A model generated the notes under the pieces. The model worked only from the letters and a program-made list of their open reading frames with translations. It ran no database searches and had not been told where the DNA came from. DNA of 64,000 bases from RPQJ01 sp963777725. Lineage in GTDB: Bacteria > Pseudomonadota > Gammaproteobacteria > Steroidobacterales > Steroidobacteraceae. The position numbers and the translations under genes were made by a program. This document shows, piece by piece, positions 39,805-46,912 of this stretch. Positions within the stretch are counted from its first letter, which is position 1. Each line of letters starts with the position of its first letter. The DNA lies in assembly GCA_963777725.1 (NCBI GenBank), contig CAVZRR010000020.1, forward strand, positions 434,001-498,000, read 5' to 3'.

Positions 39805-40128
39805 TCAACGCTCCAGAAAGTCGATCTTGCCCTGGCGGCCGTCCCATTCCTTGGCGTCGGCCGGAGCGTCCTTTTTCTCCGTGATCACCGGCCATTGCTT
39901 GGCCAGGTCCGCGTTCAGCGCCTTGAAGGCCTGCTGGCCGTCCGGCAGTTCCTCCTCGGAGAAGATCGCCTCGGCTGGGCATTCCGGCTCGCACAGCGTG
40001 CAGTCGATGCACTCGTCGGGATCGATGACCAGCATGTTCGGGCCCTCGTGGAAGCAGTCCACCGGACACACCTCCACGCAGTCCATGTATTTGCACTTGA
40101 TGCAATTTTCCGTGACGACAAAGGTCAT
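39805..40128 (-). CDS. fdxA: 7-iron ferredoxin FdxA
   Basis: This is a 107-residue ferredoxin of the FdxA type. It has two cysteine groups, C9-x2-C12-x4-C17-x3-C21 (plus C25) and C40-x2-C43-x2-C46-x3-C50 (DECIDCTLCEPECP), for one [3Fe-4S] and one [4Fe-4S] cluster. The acidic C-terminal extension (about 55 residues, ending KIDFLER) is typical. It is a low-potential electron carrier in the cytoplasm. It converges with dsbC across 28 bases. Confidence 0.95.
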   Translation of the reverse strand: MTFVVTENCIKCKYMDCVEVCPVDCFHEGPNMLVIDPDECIDCTLCEPECPAEAIFSEEELPDGQQAFKALNADLAKQWPVITEKKDAPADAKEWDGRQGKIDFLER

Positions 40129-40223
40129 CGGCTCGCTCCCGGGTCAGTGAAATCGCGCCGCCCTGCGGCGGGCGTGTAAACCGCTATTCTGCCAAAGCTC
40201 CGCCGCGCTGCAACAAAATCGTC

Positions 40224-40772
40224 TTAACGGGCGGCCTGCGGGCGCAGGTCGATCGCGGTGAAATGGTGGCGTTCGAGGCCCACTCTGCGATCCTCGAGGT
40301 ATCGCCGCAGCGCGAAATCGACGCTGCGAAAGGCGATGTCCGCCCAGGGAATCTCGGTCTCGTCGCAGAGGATGACCTCCAGGCTCTCGTCACCCGCGCC
40401 AAACACGGGTGCATCGAGGCGCGCTCGAAACATCACGTGCACCTGGTCCGCGTGCAGCACGTGCACGACGGCCAACAGCGAACCAATCTCCACGTCGGCC
40501 AGGGCTTCCTCCAGCGATTCGCGACGTGCCGCGTCCTGGGTCGTCTCGCCGTTCTCCATGAATCCCGCCGGGATCGTCCAGTAGCCGCGGCGCGGCTCGA
40601 TCGCGCGCCGGCACAGCAGGATCCGCCCTTCGTGCTCGGGTACGCAGCCGGCGACGATCTTCGGGTTCTGGTAGTGGACCTGCCCGCAGCCCGTGCAGAC
40701 GTAGCGGAGCCGATGGTCGCCCTCGGGAACCAGTTGCGTGACGGGTTGGCCGCAGTGGGAGCAGAAGTTCAT
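40224..40772 (-). CDS. Nudix hydrolase with N-terminal zinc ribbon
   Basis: This 182-residue protein begins with a zinc ribbon (FCSHCG and YVCTGCG). The Nudix box follows (GFMENGETTQDAARRESLEE), with alanine in place of the usual final glycine, as often seen in this NUDIX subgroup. It probably hydrolyses a nucleoside diphosphate compound such as NADH or ADP-ribose. The start at 40770-40772 (MNFCSHCG) is chosen because upstream in-frame residues are translated from a neighbouring inverted repeat. Confidence 0.88.
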   Translation of the reverse strand: MNFCSHCGQPVTQLVPEGDHRLRYVCTGCGQVHYQNPKIVAGCVPEHEGRILLCRRAIEPRRGYWTIPAGFMENGETTQDAARRESLEEALADVEIGSLLAVVHVLHADQVHVMFRARLDAPVFGAGDESLEVILCDETEIPWADIAFRSVDFALRRYLEDRRVGLERHHFTAIDLRPQAAR

Positions 40773-40783
40773 TGGAAGAGGAT

Positions 40784-40871
40784 AGTGAATAGCGGATAGC
40801 GGATAGTGAAGAGCGGTCAAGCGGGCGCCGACTCGGATCGCTCATCCACTATCCGCTATCCGCTATTCACT
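40784..40871. repeat. 25-bp perfect inverted repeat built from 8-mers
   Basis: Arms 40784-40808 and 40847-40871 are perfect reverse complements. Each contains the 8-mer GCGGATAG in tandem (AATAGCGGATAGCGGATAGTG). A further 9-base pair, AGTGAAGAG and CTCTTCACT (40806-40814 and 40870-40878), extends the symmetry. It lies between tRNA-Leu and the Nudix gene, both transcribed leftward, so it could act as a processing or termination hairpin for the tRNA transcript. There is no T-tract. Confidence 0.85.
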
Positions 40872-40884
40872 CTTCACTTCCGCA

Positions 40885-40971
40885 TGGTGCCGGGAGAGGG
40901 AATCGAACCCTCACGATGTCGCCACCGCCGGATTTTGAGTCCGGTGCGTCTACCAGTTCCGCCATCCCGGC
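40885..40971 (-). tRNA. tRNA-Leu (anticodon CAA)
   Basis: An 87-base class II tRNA on the minus strand. The acceptor stem is GCCGGGA/TCCCGGC with discriminator A and encoded CCA. The D arm contains TGGTAGAC. The anticodon stem is CCGGA/TCCGG with loop CTCAAAA, giving anticodon CAA (codon UUG). A long variable arm (TGGCGGCGACATCGTG) is as expected for leucine. The T arm has GGTTCGATT. Confidence 0.97.
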
Positions 40972-40982
40972 GCGGACCGCGA

Positions 40983-41010
40983 AGCTTACCCGATCGGCGC
41001 CGGTAGGCAA
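40983..41010 (-). promoter_or_regulatory. Possible tRNA-Leu promoter
   Basis: On the minus strand TTGCCT (41005-41010) and TAAGCT (40983-40988), 16 bases apart, could be -35 and -10 boxes. They end about 11 bases before the tRNA 5' end. Both matches are partial. Confidence 0.35.
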
Positions 41011-41187
41011 GGAAATTGATTGATTTCAACCTGTTAGCGCCGGCATTGAATGTCGTGCATGGAACCCCGCAAACTGAGCGCCGGCTCGCGGCGCGGAAGG
41101 CCGGGAACCCGATACACTCTGGCGCGGTCAGAGGAAGTCCAGCGTCGCCTGCGGGGCGGCAGCGTTCAATGCACGGAGAGTGCTCGC

Positions 41188-42186
41188 ATGCGACGACGGT
41201 TGTGGCCAGCGGTCCTGGCAGTGATGGCGTTCGCTGGAACGTCCCAGGCCGATGATCTGCTGGTCCGGCAATTGTCCGCTGCGGCTCCGGCCGCCAATCC
41301 CCAGGTTCTGACCCTCGCGACGCGCGCGGCGGATTGCGCGCGCAAGCAGGGCCTGCTGCACGGCTTCCAGCACCTGGCGGTCATCGACTATTCGCTGCCC
41401 TCGACGCAGCCCCGCCTGTGGGTATTCGACGTCGCGCGCGGCCGGCTGCTGTTCCAGGAACTGGTCGCGCACGGCCGCAATACCGGCGAGAAGATCGCCG
41501 AGCGATTCTCGAACGTCGAAGGCAGCAAGATGTCGAGCCTCGGGCTGTTCCAGACGACCGAGACCTATTACGGCAGCAATGGCTACTCACTGCGCCTGCG
41601 CGGCCTCGACGCGGGCTTCAACGACAATGCGCTCTCGCGTGCCATCGTCATGCACGGCGCGCCTTACGTCAGCGAGGCGATTGCCGAGCGACTGGGCCGT
41701 CTCGGTCGCAGCTGGGGATGCCCGGCGGTGCGCCAGGAAGTGGCCCGCACGGTGATCGACACGCTGAAGGGCGGGGCGCTGCTGTTCGCCTATTACCCCG
41801 ATCGCAAGTGGCTGTCGGAGTCGCCGCTGCTCCAGTGTGGCGGCGGGCCGGCGAGCGCAGGTCGCCGCCAACACTGCGCGGGTCGCGCCTCGCGGCTGAT
41901 CGTGTCCGCGCCTCGGCCGGTCGGGCCGGGGTTCTCTTTCCCCGTCCATGTCGGACGCCGCCGCGCGAGCGTTGAATCGAGGCGACAGGGACCGTGCTGT
42001 GCCGCGCTGCCATGGCGCCTCGATTCCGCTCGCGCAAGGCTCGCCGAAAACGGCGGCGGTTCCTCCGCCGACGTTTTCGATGCGCGGGAGACCTGGACGG
42101 GGAAAGAGAACCCCGGCCCGACCGGCCGAGGCGCGGACACGAAGCGACCGCGACCTTTTCGGCGGCCCGCGCATCTAATGGCTTGA
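41188..42186 (+). CDS. Murein L,D-transpeptidase catalytic domain protein (YkuD_2 type) with repeat-encoded tail
   Basis: The signal peptide (MRRRLWPAVLAVMAFAGTSQA) leads to a periplasmic domain with the family's SLGLFQTTETYYG, VMHGAPYVSE and the cysteine site RSWGCPAVR near residue 180. Members are thought to cross-link or modify peptidoglycan by L,D-transpeptidation. The domain ends near FAYYPDRKWLSESPLLQC (about residue 220), where relatives stop. Here the frame continues about 110 residues through a long inverted-repeat element (41902-42140), producing a low-complexity Pro/Arg/Gly tail. The start at 41188 has GGAGAG upstream. Confidence 0.82.
   Translation: MRRRLWPAVLAVMAFAGTSQADDLLVRQLSAAAPAANPQVLTLATRAADCARKQGLLHGFQHLAVIDYSLPSTQPRLWVFDVARGRLLFQELVAHGRNTGEKIAERFSNVEGSKMSSLGLFQTTETYYGSNGYSLRLRGLDAGFNDNALSRAIVMHGAPYVSEAIAERLGRLGRSWGCPAVRQEVARTVIDTLKGGALLFAYYPDRKWLSESPLLQCGGGPASAGRRQHCAGRASRLIVSAPRPVGPGFSFPVHVGRRRASVESRRQGPCCAALPWRLDSARARLAENGGGSSADVFDARETWTGKENPGPTGRGADTKRPRPFRRPAHLMA
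41902..42140. repeat. Inverted-repeat element with 51-bp arms
   Basis: Arms 41902-41952 and 42090-42140 are reverse complements over 51 bases with a single mismatch (A/C). The 137-base centre has its own hairpins, including GAATCGAGGCG and CGCCTCGATTC and a CGGCGG/CCGCCG stem. There is no transposase. The size and long termini resemble a MITE-like or cruciform element. It does not share the core of the four-copy palindrome family. Confidence 0.85.
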
Positions 42187-42780
42187 ATGAGCGCTTTCCT
42201 GGACAGCGACCTGCCGACTGAAACCGTGTCGCGAGCGCGCGCTGGCGCGGTCGATGCGCAGGAGGCGATCTACCACGCGTTCCAGCGGCCGGTGCGGACA
42301 CTTGCACGGCGGCTCGTGCCGGGGGTGGCGGCCGCCGAGGACCTCGCGCAGGACGTCTTCGTCGAGGTGCTGACGAAGCTCGACCAGTACGACGGTCGTG
42401 GCTCGTTTGCCGGCTGGGTGCGCAGCATCACGGTGAACAAGTGCCTGATGCACCTGCGCTCGCCATGGCAGCGCGCGCGGCGTTGGCTGGATTCGGCGAG
42501 TGAGGACGGCGGCGCCGGGTGGCCGGAACAGCGGTCCGCGTCCGTGACAGGCGACACGGTCGATCTGGAGCGCGCGCTCGCGCGGCTCGGCGATACCGCG
42601 CGGGCCGTCGTCTGGTTGCACGACGTCGAAGGTTACACGCACGCCGAGATCGGCCAGCTGCTCGGCGGCACGGCGAGTTTCTCGAAGTCGCAGCTTGCCC
42701 GTGCGCACGCGCATCTGCGCGAACTGCTCGAATCCGATGGAGTGAAGGCAACATGCATGCCCATCTCGACGAGTTACTGA
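42187..42780 (+). CDS. ECF-type RNA polymerase sigma factor
   Basis: This is a 197-residue sigma-70 family factor with regions 2 and 4 only. Region 2 is AEDLAQDVFVEVLTKLDQYD, then FAGWVRSITVNKCL. Region 4 is VVWLHDVEGYTHAEIGQLL, then SFSKSQLARAHAHLREL. The start directly follows the L,D-transpeptidase stop. The next gene, an anti-sigma-like membrane protein, overlaps its 3' end by 28 bases, a classic sigma/anti-sigma pair. The signal is unknown; the cell-wall enzyme upstream hints at the envelope. Confidence 0.9.
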   Translation: MSAFLDSDLPTETVSRARAGAVDAQEAIYHAFQRPVRTLARRLVPGVAAAEDLAQDVFVEVLTKLDQYDGRGSFAGWVRSITVNKCLMHLRSPWQRARRWLDSASEDGGAGWPEQRSASVTGDTVDLERALARLGDTARAVVWLHDVEGYTHAEIGQLLGGTASFSKSQLARAHAHLRELLESDGVKATCMPISTSY

Positions 42781-43286
42781 ACCTGCGCGCGCGATTGCGC
42801 GCACTGCCGTCGGCACCCGATGCAGATCGGGACGCGTGGCCGGAGATCCAGGCTCGGATCGTGCGATCTGAGCGCAGCGCGCAACGGCGCGCGAGGGCGG
42901 CCGGGGTTGCGACCGCGGCGTCTGTGGCCGCGTTGGGACTGTTCGCCACGATCAGGTTGCTCGAACCCCCGGCCGCTCCCGTGACGTCCGCCAGCCCGGT
43001 CGCGGCACCGGCCACGGCAGATGCATTGGCCGAGCTGCGGTCGCGCTCGCAGATGCTCGAGGCCGTGCTTGCCGAGCTGCCGGCGCGCCCGGCGGTGAAG
43101 CGCGCGGCGACGTCGGTGCCGATCGATTCGCTCGAGGCCCGGGTGCAGTGGCTCGATCACGAAATCCTGGTTGCGGACGCGCAGGCAAGCGCGCCGGAAG
43201 CCGAGCAGCTCTGGCGCGACCGGGTCGAGGTCATGAATTCGCTGGTGCAGTTGCGCTACGTCGAGGCGCAGCGCGACTTGTTGTGA
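42753..43286 (+). CDS. Probable anti-sigma factor, single-pass membrane protein
   Basis: This 177-residue protein has an N-terminal cytoplasmic part of about 48 residues (MHAHLDELLNLRARL). One membrane helix follows at about 50-69 (GVATAASVAALGLFATIRLL). The rest is an exported region with helical repeats (LRSRSQMLEAVLAELPARP) and probable coiled coil. No zinc-binding HxxxCxxC motif is present. Position and overlap with the sigma gene are the main evidence for the role. Confidence 0.7.
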   Translation: MHAHLDELLNLRARLRALPSAPDADRDAWPEIQARIVRSERSAQRRARAAGVATAASVAALGLFATIRLLEPPAAPVTSASPVAAPATADALAELRSRSQMLEAVLAELPARPAVKRAATSVPIDSLEARVQWLDHEILVADAQASAPEAEQLWRDRVEVMNSLVQLRYVEAQRDLL

Positions 43287-43300
43287 ATCGGAGGTCACGA

Positions 43301-44284
43301 ATGAAGATCAATGCATTGCATGCTGGCCGAGCCGCGATCGCCGGCGCCTGCTGCGCGGCCTTGCTGGCGCTGGCTGCGCCGATCGCGGGAGCCGCGGAGC
43401 CCGCGGACCGCGCCGCACTGGAAAAGCAACTGCAGGAAGCACGCGCGAAGCTGAATGACGCCGCGCGCGACGTCGCCGACCTGAGCCAGCAGCTCTACGG
43501 CGGCGACCGGCAGGATGAACTGATGCGCTTCGTGCAGGGGCGGCCACAAGGCGCGATGCTCGGCATCAACATCGAGGACGCCAAAGGGCGCGATGACGGC
43601 GTCGAGGTCGTGGGCGTGAGCCCGGGTGGCCCGGCCGAGCAGGCTGGCCTCAAGACGGGGGACCTCGTGGTCGCGATGAACGGACAGTCGCTGCGGACCA
43701 CTGACGGTCGCGAACCCAGCACTCAGCTCGTGGAGCGGATGCGCAGCGTCGAACCCGGCCAGACCGTGAATCTCGACTATCTGCGCGACGGCCAGAAGCG
43801 CAGCGCAGCGATCAAGGCCGCGCCCGCGGAACCGCCGATTGCGCGCATCCTGCGCGAGCGACTGCCGAAGCAGCTTCCGGAAGGGCTACAGATCCCGGGC
43901 TTCGAGGGCCTGCTGGGTCCCGAACGGCAGTTCCGTTCGCTCGAGCTCGTGAGCCTGACACCGAAGCTCGGCAAGTACTTCGGTACGGAAGAAGGACTGC
44001 TGGTCGTGCGCGTGGCGGAGGGCCAGGTGCTGCCGCTCGAGGAGGGCGACGTGCTGCTCAGCATCGACGGGCGCAAGCCGGACAGCCCGGGGCACGCGTT
44101 CCGGATCCTGCGCTCCTACCAGCCCGGCGAGAACGTGAAGCTCGGCGTGTTGCGCAATCGCAAGCAACTCGAACTTGCGGCGACCATGCCGGAAGCCGAT
44201 GCCGCGGCCCGGTCGCGCCATCGCGCGCCGTTGCCACCTGCGCCGCCGGCGCCACCGGCGCCACCGCCCGGCGGGATCACCTGA
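43301..44284 (+). CDS. Exported protein with two PDZ domains
   Basis: This 327-residue protein has a signal peptide (to about residue 31). A coiled-coil segment follows (AALEKQLQEARAKLNDAARD). The first PDZ domain has AMLGINIED and GGPAEQAGLKTGDLVVAMNG. The second, near 215-310, has ELVSLTPKLGKYFGTEEGLL and DVLLSIDGRKPDSPGHAFRIL. The C-terminal tail is proline-rich. No protease triad is present, so it is a binding or sensing protein, not a DegP-type protease. A strong ribosome site (GGAGGT) precedes it. Following sigma and anti-sigma genes, it could be a sensor for regulated proteolysis. Confidence 0.85.
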   Translation: MKINALHAGRAAIAGACCAALLALAAPIAGAAEPADRAALEKQLQEARAKLNDAARDVADLSQQLYGGDRQDELMRFVQGRPQGAMLGINIEDAKGRDDGVEVVGVSPGGPAEQAGLKTGDLVVAMNGQSLRTTDGREPSTQLVERMRSVEPGQTVNLDYLRDGQKRSAAIKAAPAEPPIARILRERLPKQLPEGLQIPGFEGLLGPERQFRSLELVSLTPKLGKYFGTEEGLLVVRVAEGQVLPLEEGDVLLSIDGRKPDSPGHAFRILRSYQPGENVKLGVLRNRKQLELAATMPEADAAARSRHRAPLPPAPPAPPAPPPGGIT

Positions 44285-44319
44285 GGCGCGCGCGACCCCT
44301 CTGCTAGCATGCGCGGCCC

Positions 44320-45372
44320 ATGCTGCGCAGCGATTTCCAATACGAGCTCCCCGACGACCTGATCGCGCGTCACCCGGCGGCACGGCGCAGCGACAGCCGA
44401 CTGCTGCATCTCGACGGCCGCAATGGCGCGATCGTGGACCGGCAGTTCGCAGACCTGCCGGGGTTGCTGAGACCGGGTGACCTGCTGGTGTTCAACGACA
44501 CCCGGGTCGTGCCGGCCCGGCTGCACGGACGCAAGGACACGGGTGGCCGTGTCGAGATCCTGCTCGAACGCGTGCTCGGTGGCCCGCGCGTGCTGGTCCA
44601 GTTGCGGTCCAGCAAGGCGCCGGCCCCAGGATCGAGATTGCATCTGCCGGGCGACTGCACTGCGACCGTCGTCGGCCGCCAGGACGAGTTCTGGTTGCTC
44701 GAATTCGACCGCGACCCGGCCGGGATCTTCGAGCAGCACGGCGAAATGCCGCTGCCACCGTACTTGAAGCGGCCGGCCGAGGAGGCCGATCGAGAACGCT
44801 ACCAGACCGTGTATGCACGTGCTCCGGGGGCCGTGGCCGCACCGACCGCCGGCCTGCATTTCGACGCGGCGACGCTGGAGGCCTGCCGGCGGGCCGGCGC
44901 GGACAGTGCGCGAGTCACGCTGCACGTCGGTGCCGGCACGTTCCAGCCGGTGCGTGTCGACGATCTGCGCGATCACCGGATGCATGCGGAACTTGCCGAG
45001 GTCCCGCTGGAGACCTGTGACGCGATCGCGGCGTGCCGCTCGCGAGGCGGTCGCGTGATTGCGGTCGGCACGACGGCGGTGCGTGCGCTCGAATCTGCGG
45101 CCCGCGCCCAGGGGCGCCTGGTACCGTTCGCGGGGGATACCCGACTCTTCATCACCCCCGGCGATCGATTCCACGTCGTGGATGCGCTGCTCACGAATTT
45201 CCACCTGCCGGAGTCCACGCTGCTGATGCTGGTGTGCGCGTTCGCGGGGCGGGAGCACGTGCTGCACGCTTACCGTCACGCCGTAGCCGCGAAGTACCGC
45301 TTCTTCAGCTATGGCGATGCCATGTTCGTCGAGCCGGATCCGGCCGCGCTCGAGCGGAGACCTGCGGCATGA
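44320..45372 (+). CDS. queA: S-adenosylmethionine:tRNA ribosyltransferase-isomerase
   Basis: QueA adds the cyclopentendiol ring to preQ1 in tRNA during queuosine synthesis, using the ribosyl part of SAM. The protein has 350 residues, the usual length. It has the conserved N-terminal FQYELPDDLIARHPA, then RPGDLLVFNDTRVVPARLHG, TAGLHFDA, LHVGAGTFQPVR and FITPGDRFHVVDALLTNFHLP. Its TGA overlaps the ATG of tgt (ATGA), so the two queuosine genes are translationally coupled. Confidence 0.97.
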   Translation: MLRSDFQYELPDDLIARHPAARRSDSRLLHLDGRNGAIVDRQFADLPGLLRPGDLLVFNDTRVVPARLHGRKDTGGRVEILLERVLGGPRVLVQLRSSKAPAPGSRLHLPGDCTATVVGRQDEFWLLEFDRDPAGIFEQHGEMPLPPYLKRPAEEADRERYQTVYARAPGAVAAPTAGLHFDAATLEACRRAGADSARVTLHVGAGTFQPVRVDDLRDHRMHAELAEVPLETCDAIAACRSRGGRVIAVGTTAVRALESAARAQGRLVPFAGDTRLFITPGDRFHVVDALLTNFHLPESTLLMLVCAFAGREHVLHAYRHAVAAKYRFFSYGDAMFVEPDPAALERRPAA

Positions 45373-46511
45373 AGTTCGAATTGCTCGCAAGCGAGGGCCT
45401 GGCGCGCCGCGGCCGGTTGCAACTGCGGCACGGCATCGTGGAGACGCCCGTCTTCATGCCGGTCGGCACCTACGGCACCGTCAAGGCGATGACCCCGGAA
45501 GAACTGACCGGGCTGGGCGCGCAGATCGTGCTCGGCAACACGTTCCACCTGATGCTGCGCCCCGGCACGGACGTCATCCGCGCGCACGGCGACCTGCACG
45601 GGTTCATGCACTGGACGGGGCCCATCCTCACCGACTCCGGCGGATTCCAGGTGTTCAGCCTCGCGGACCTGCGCAAACTGACCGAGGAGGGCGTGCGCTT
45701 TCGCTCGCCGGTCAACGGCGATCCGGTGTTCCTGAGCCCGGAGATCTCGATGCGGGTCCAGACGGACCTTGGGTCGGATATCGTCATGGTGTTCGACGAG
45801 TGCCCGCCCTATCCCGCCACCGAGGCGCAGGCGCGGCAATCGATGGAGTTGTCGATGCGCTGGGCGCAGCGTAGCCGCACCGCCTTCCGAGAACTCGGCA
45901 ACCCGAATGCCCTCTTCGGCATCGTGCAAGGCGGGACGCACCTCGGGTTGCGGTTCGAGTCACTCGAGGCGTTGCGCGCGCTCGAGTTCGATGGCTACGC
46001 GGTCGGCGGACTCGCCGTCGGCGAGCCTGCGGACGAGCGCAACGCCGTGCTCGATGCGCTCGGTCCGGCGCTGCCGGCAGACCGGCCGCGTTACCTGATG
46101 GGTGTCGGCACGCCCGCAGACATCGTGCAGGCCGTGCAGCGCGGCATCGACATGTTCGATTGCGTGATGCCGACCCGCAACGCGCGCAACGGCCACCTGT
46201 TCACCAGCGAGGGGGTGGTCAAGATCCGCAATGCGGCCCACCAGGCGGACACGCGGCCGCTCGATCCGGCCTGCAGCTGCTATACCTGCCGCAACTACTC
46301 CCGCGCCTACCTGCGCCACCTCGACCGCTGCAACGAGATCCTCGGGGCGCGGCTCAATTCGATCCACAACCTGCACTACTACCTGGCCTTGATGCAGCGC
46401 ATCCGGGCGGCGATCGACCAGGGCACTTTCGGGCGGTTTGCCGCGGAATTCCTCGGCGGACCGGAAGGGCAGCCCAAGCCGGCCGGCAGCCCGGGCGGCC
46501 CTCGGGTATAA
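45369..46511 (+). CDS. tgt: tRNA-guanine transglycosylase
   Basis: Tgt swaps guanine 34 for preQ1 in GUN-anticodon tRNAs. The 380-residue protein has the substrate site TDSGGFQVFSL, VMVFDECPP and GGLAVGEP. It also has the catalytic-aspartate segment DCVMPTRNARNGHLF and the zinc site CSCYTC...H. The ATG at 45369 overlaps the queA stop. The gene end holds the -10 box of the yajC promoter. Confidence 0.97.
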   Translation: MKFELLASEGLARRGRLQLRHGIVETPVFMPVGTYGTVKAMTPEELTGLGAQIVLGNTFHLMLRPGTDVIRAHGDLHGFMHWTGPILTDSGGFQVFSLADLRKLTEEGVRFRSPVNGDPVFLSPEISMRVQTDLGSDIVMVFDECPPYPATEAQARQSMELSMRWAQRSRTAFRELGNPNALFGIVQGGTHLGLRFESLEALRALEFDGYAVGGLAVGEPADERNAVLDALGPALPADRPRYLMGVGTPADIVQAVQRGIDMFDCVMPTRNARNGHLFTSEGVVKIRNAAHQADTRPLDPACSCYTCRNYSRAYLRHLDRCNEILGARLNSIHNLHYYLALMQRIRAAIDQGTFGRFAAEFLGGPEGQPKPAGSPGGPRV

Positions 46512-46512
46512 T
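46507..46512 (+). promoter_or_regulatory. -10 box of the yajC-secDF promoter
   Basis: A perfect TATAAT overlaps the last codons of tgt, 50 bases before yajC. The -35 region at the right distance is weak. The same GGGTATAATCCGC-type arrangement precedes yajC in many gammaproteobacteria. Confidence 0.5.
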
Positions 46513-46563
46513 CCGCAGCCTTTTTGACAAGGCCCCCATGGGCCCAATCACAGGAGTCCGTCG

Positions 46564-46893
46564 ATGGATTGGTTGATCTCGAGCGCCTCGGCGCAGGCCG
46601 CCGGCGGCGCGCAGCCGAACGCTTTCATGCAGTTGCTGCCACTCGTGCTGATCTTCGTGGTGTTCTACTTCCTGCTGATCCGTCCGCAGGCCAAGCGCGC
46701 CAAGGAGCACAAGGCCATGGTGGCCGCGCTCGGCGTCGGTGACGAAGTCGCCACGGCCGGTGGCATCCTCGGCAAGGTCACCGAGACCGGCGACCAGTTC
46801 CTGACCCTCGAGGTCGCGGAGGGCGTGCGCGTCAAGGTCCAGCGCCACACCGTGACCAGCGTCCTACCCAAGGGCACCATCAAGAACGCCTGA
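46564..46893 (+). CDS. yajC: YajC, SecDF accessory subunit
   Basis: This is a 109-residue single-pass membrane protein of the Sec translocon. The N-terminal helix (FMQLLPLVLIFVVFYFLLIRP) is followed by the conserved QAKRAKEHKAMVAAL and the GDEVATAGGILGKV beta-rich domain. It lies directly ahead of secD and secF, the standard order. The ribosome site CAGGAG precedes the ATG. Confidence 0.96.
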   Translation: MDWLISSASAQAAGGAQPNAFMQLLPLVLIFVVFYFLLIRPQAKRAKEHKAMVAALGVGDEVATAGGILGKVTETGDQFLTLEVAEGVRVKVQRHTVTSVLPKGTIKNA

Positions 46894-46912
46894 GCCCGAG
46901 GGGAGTCCCCGC

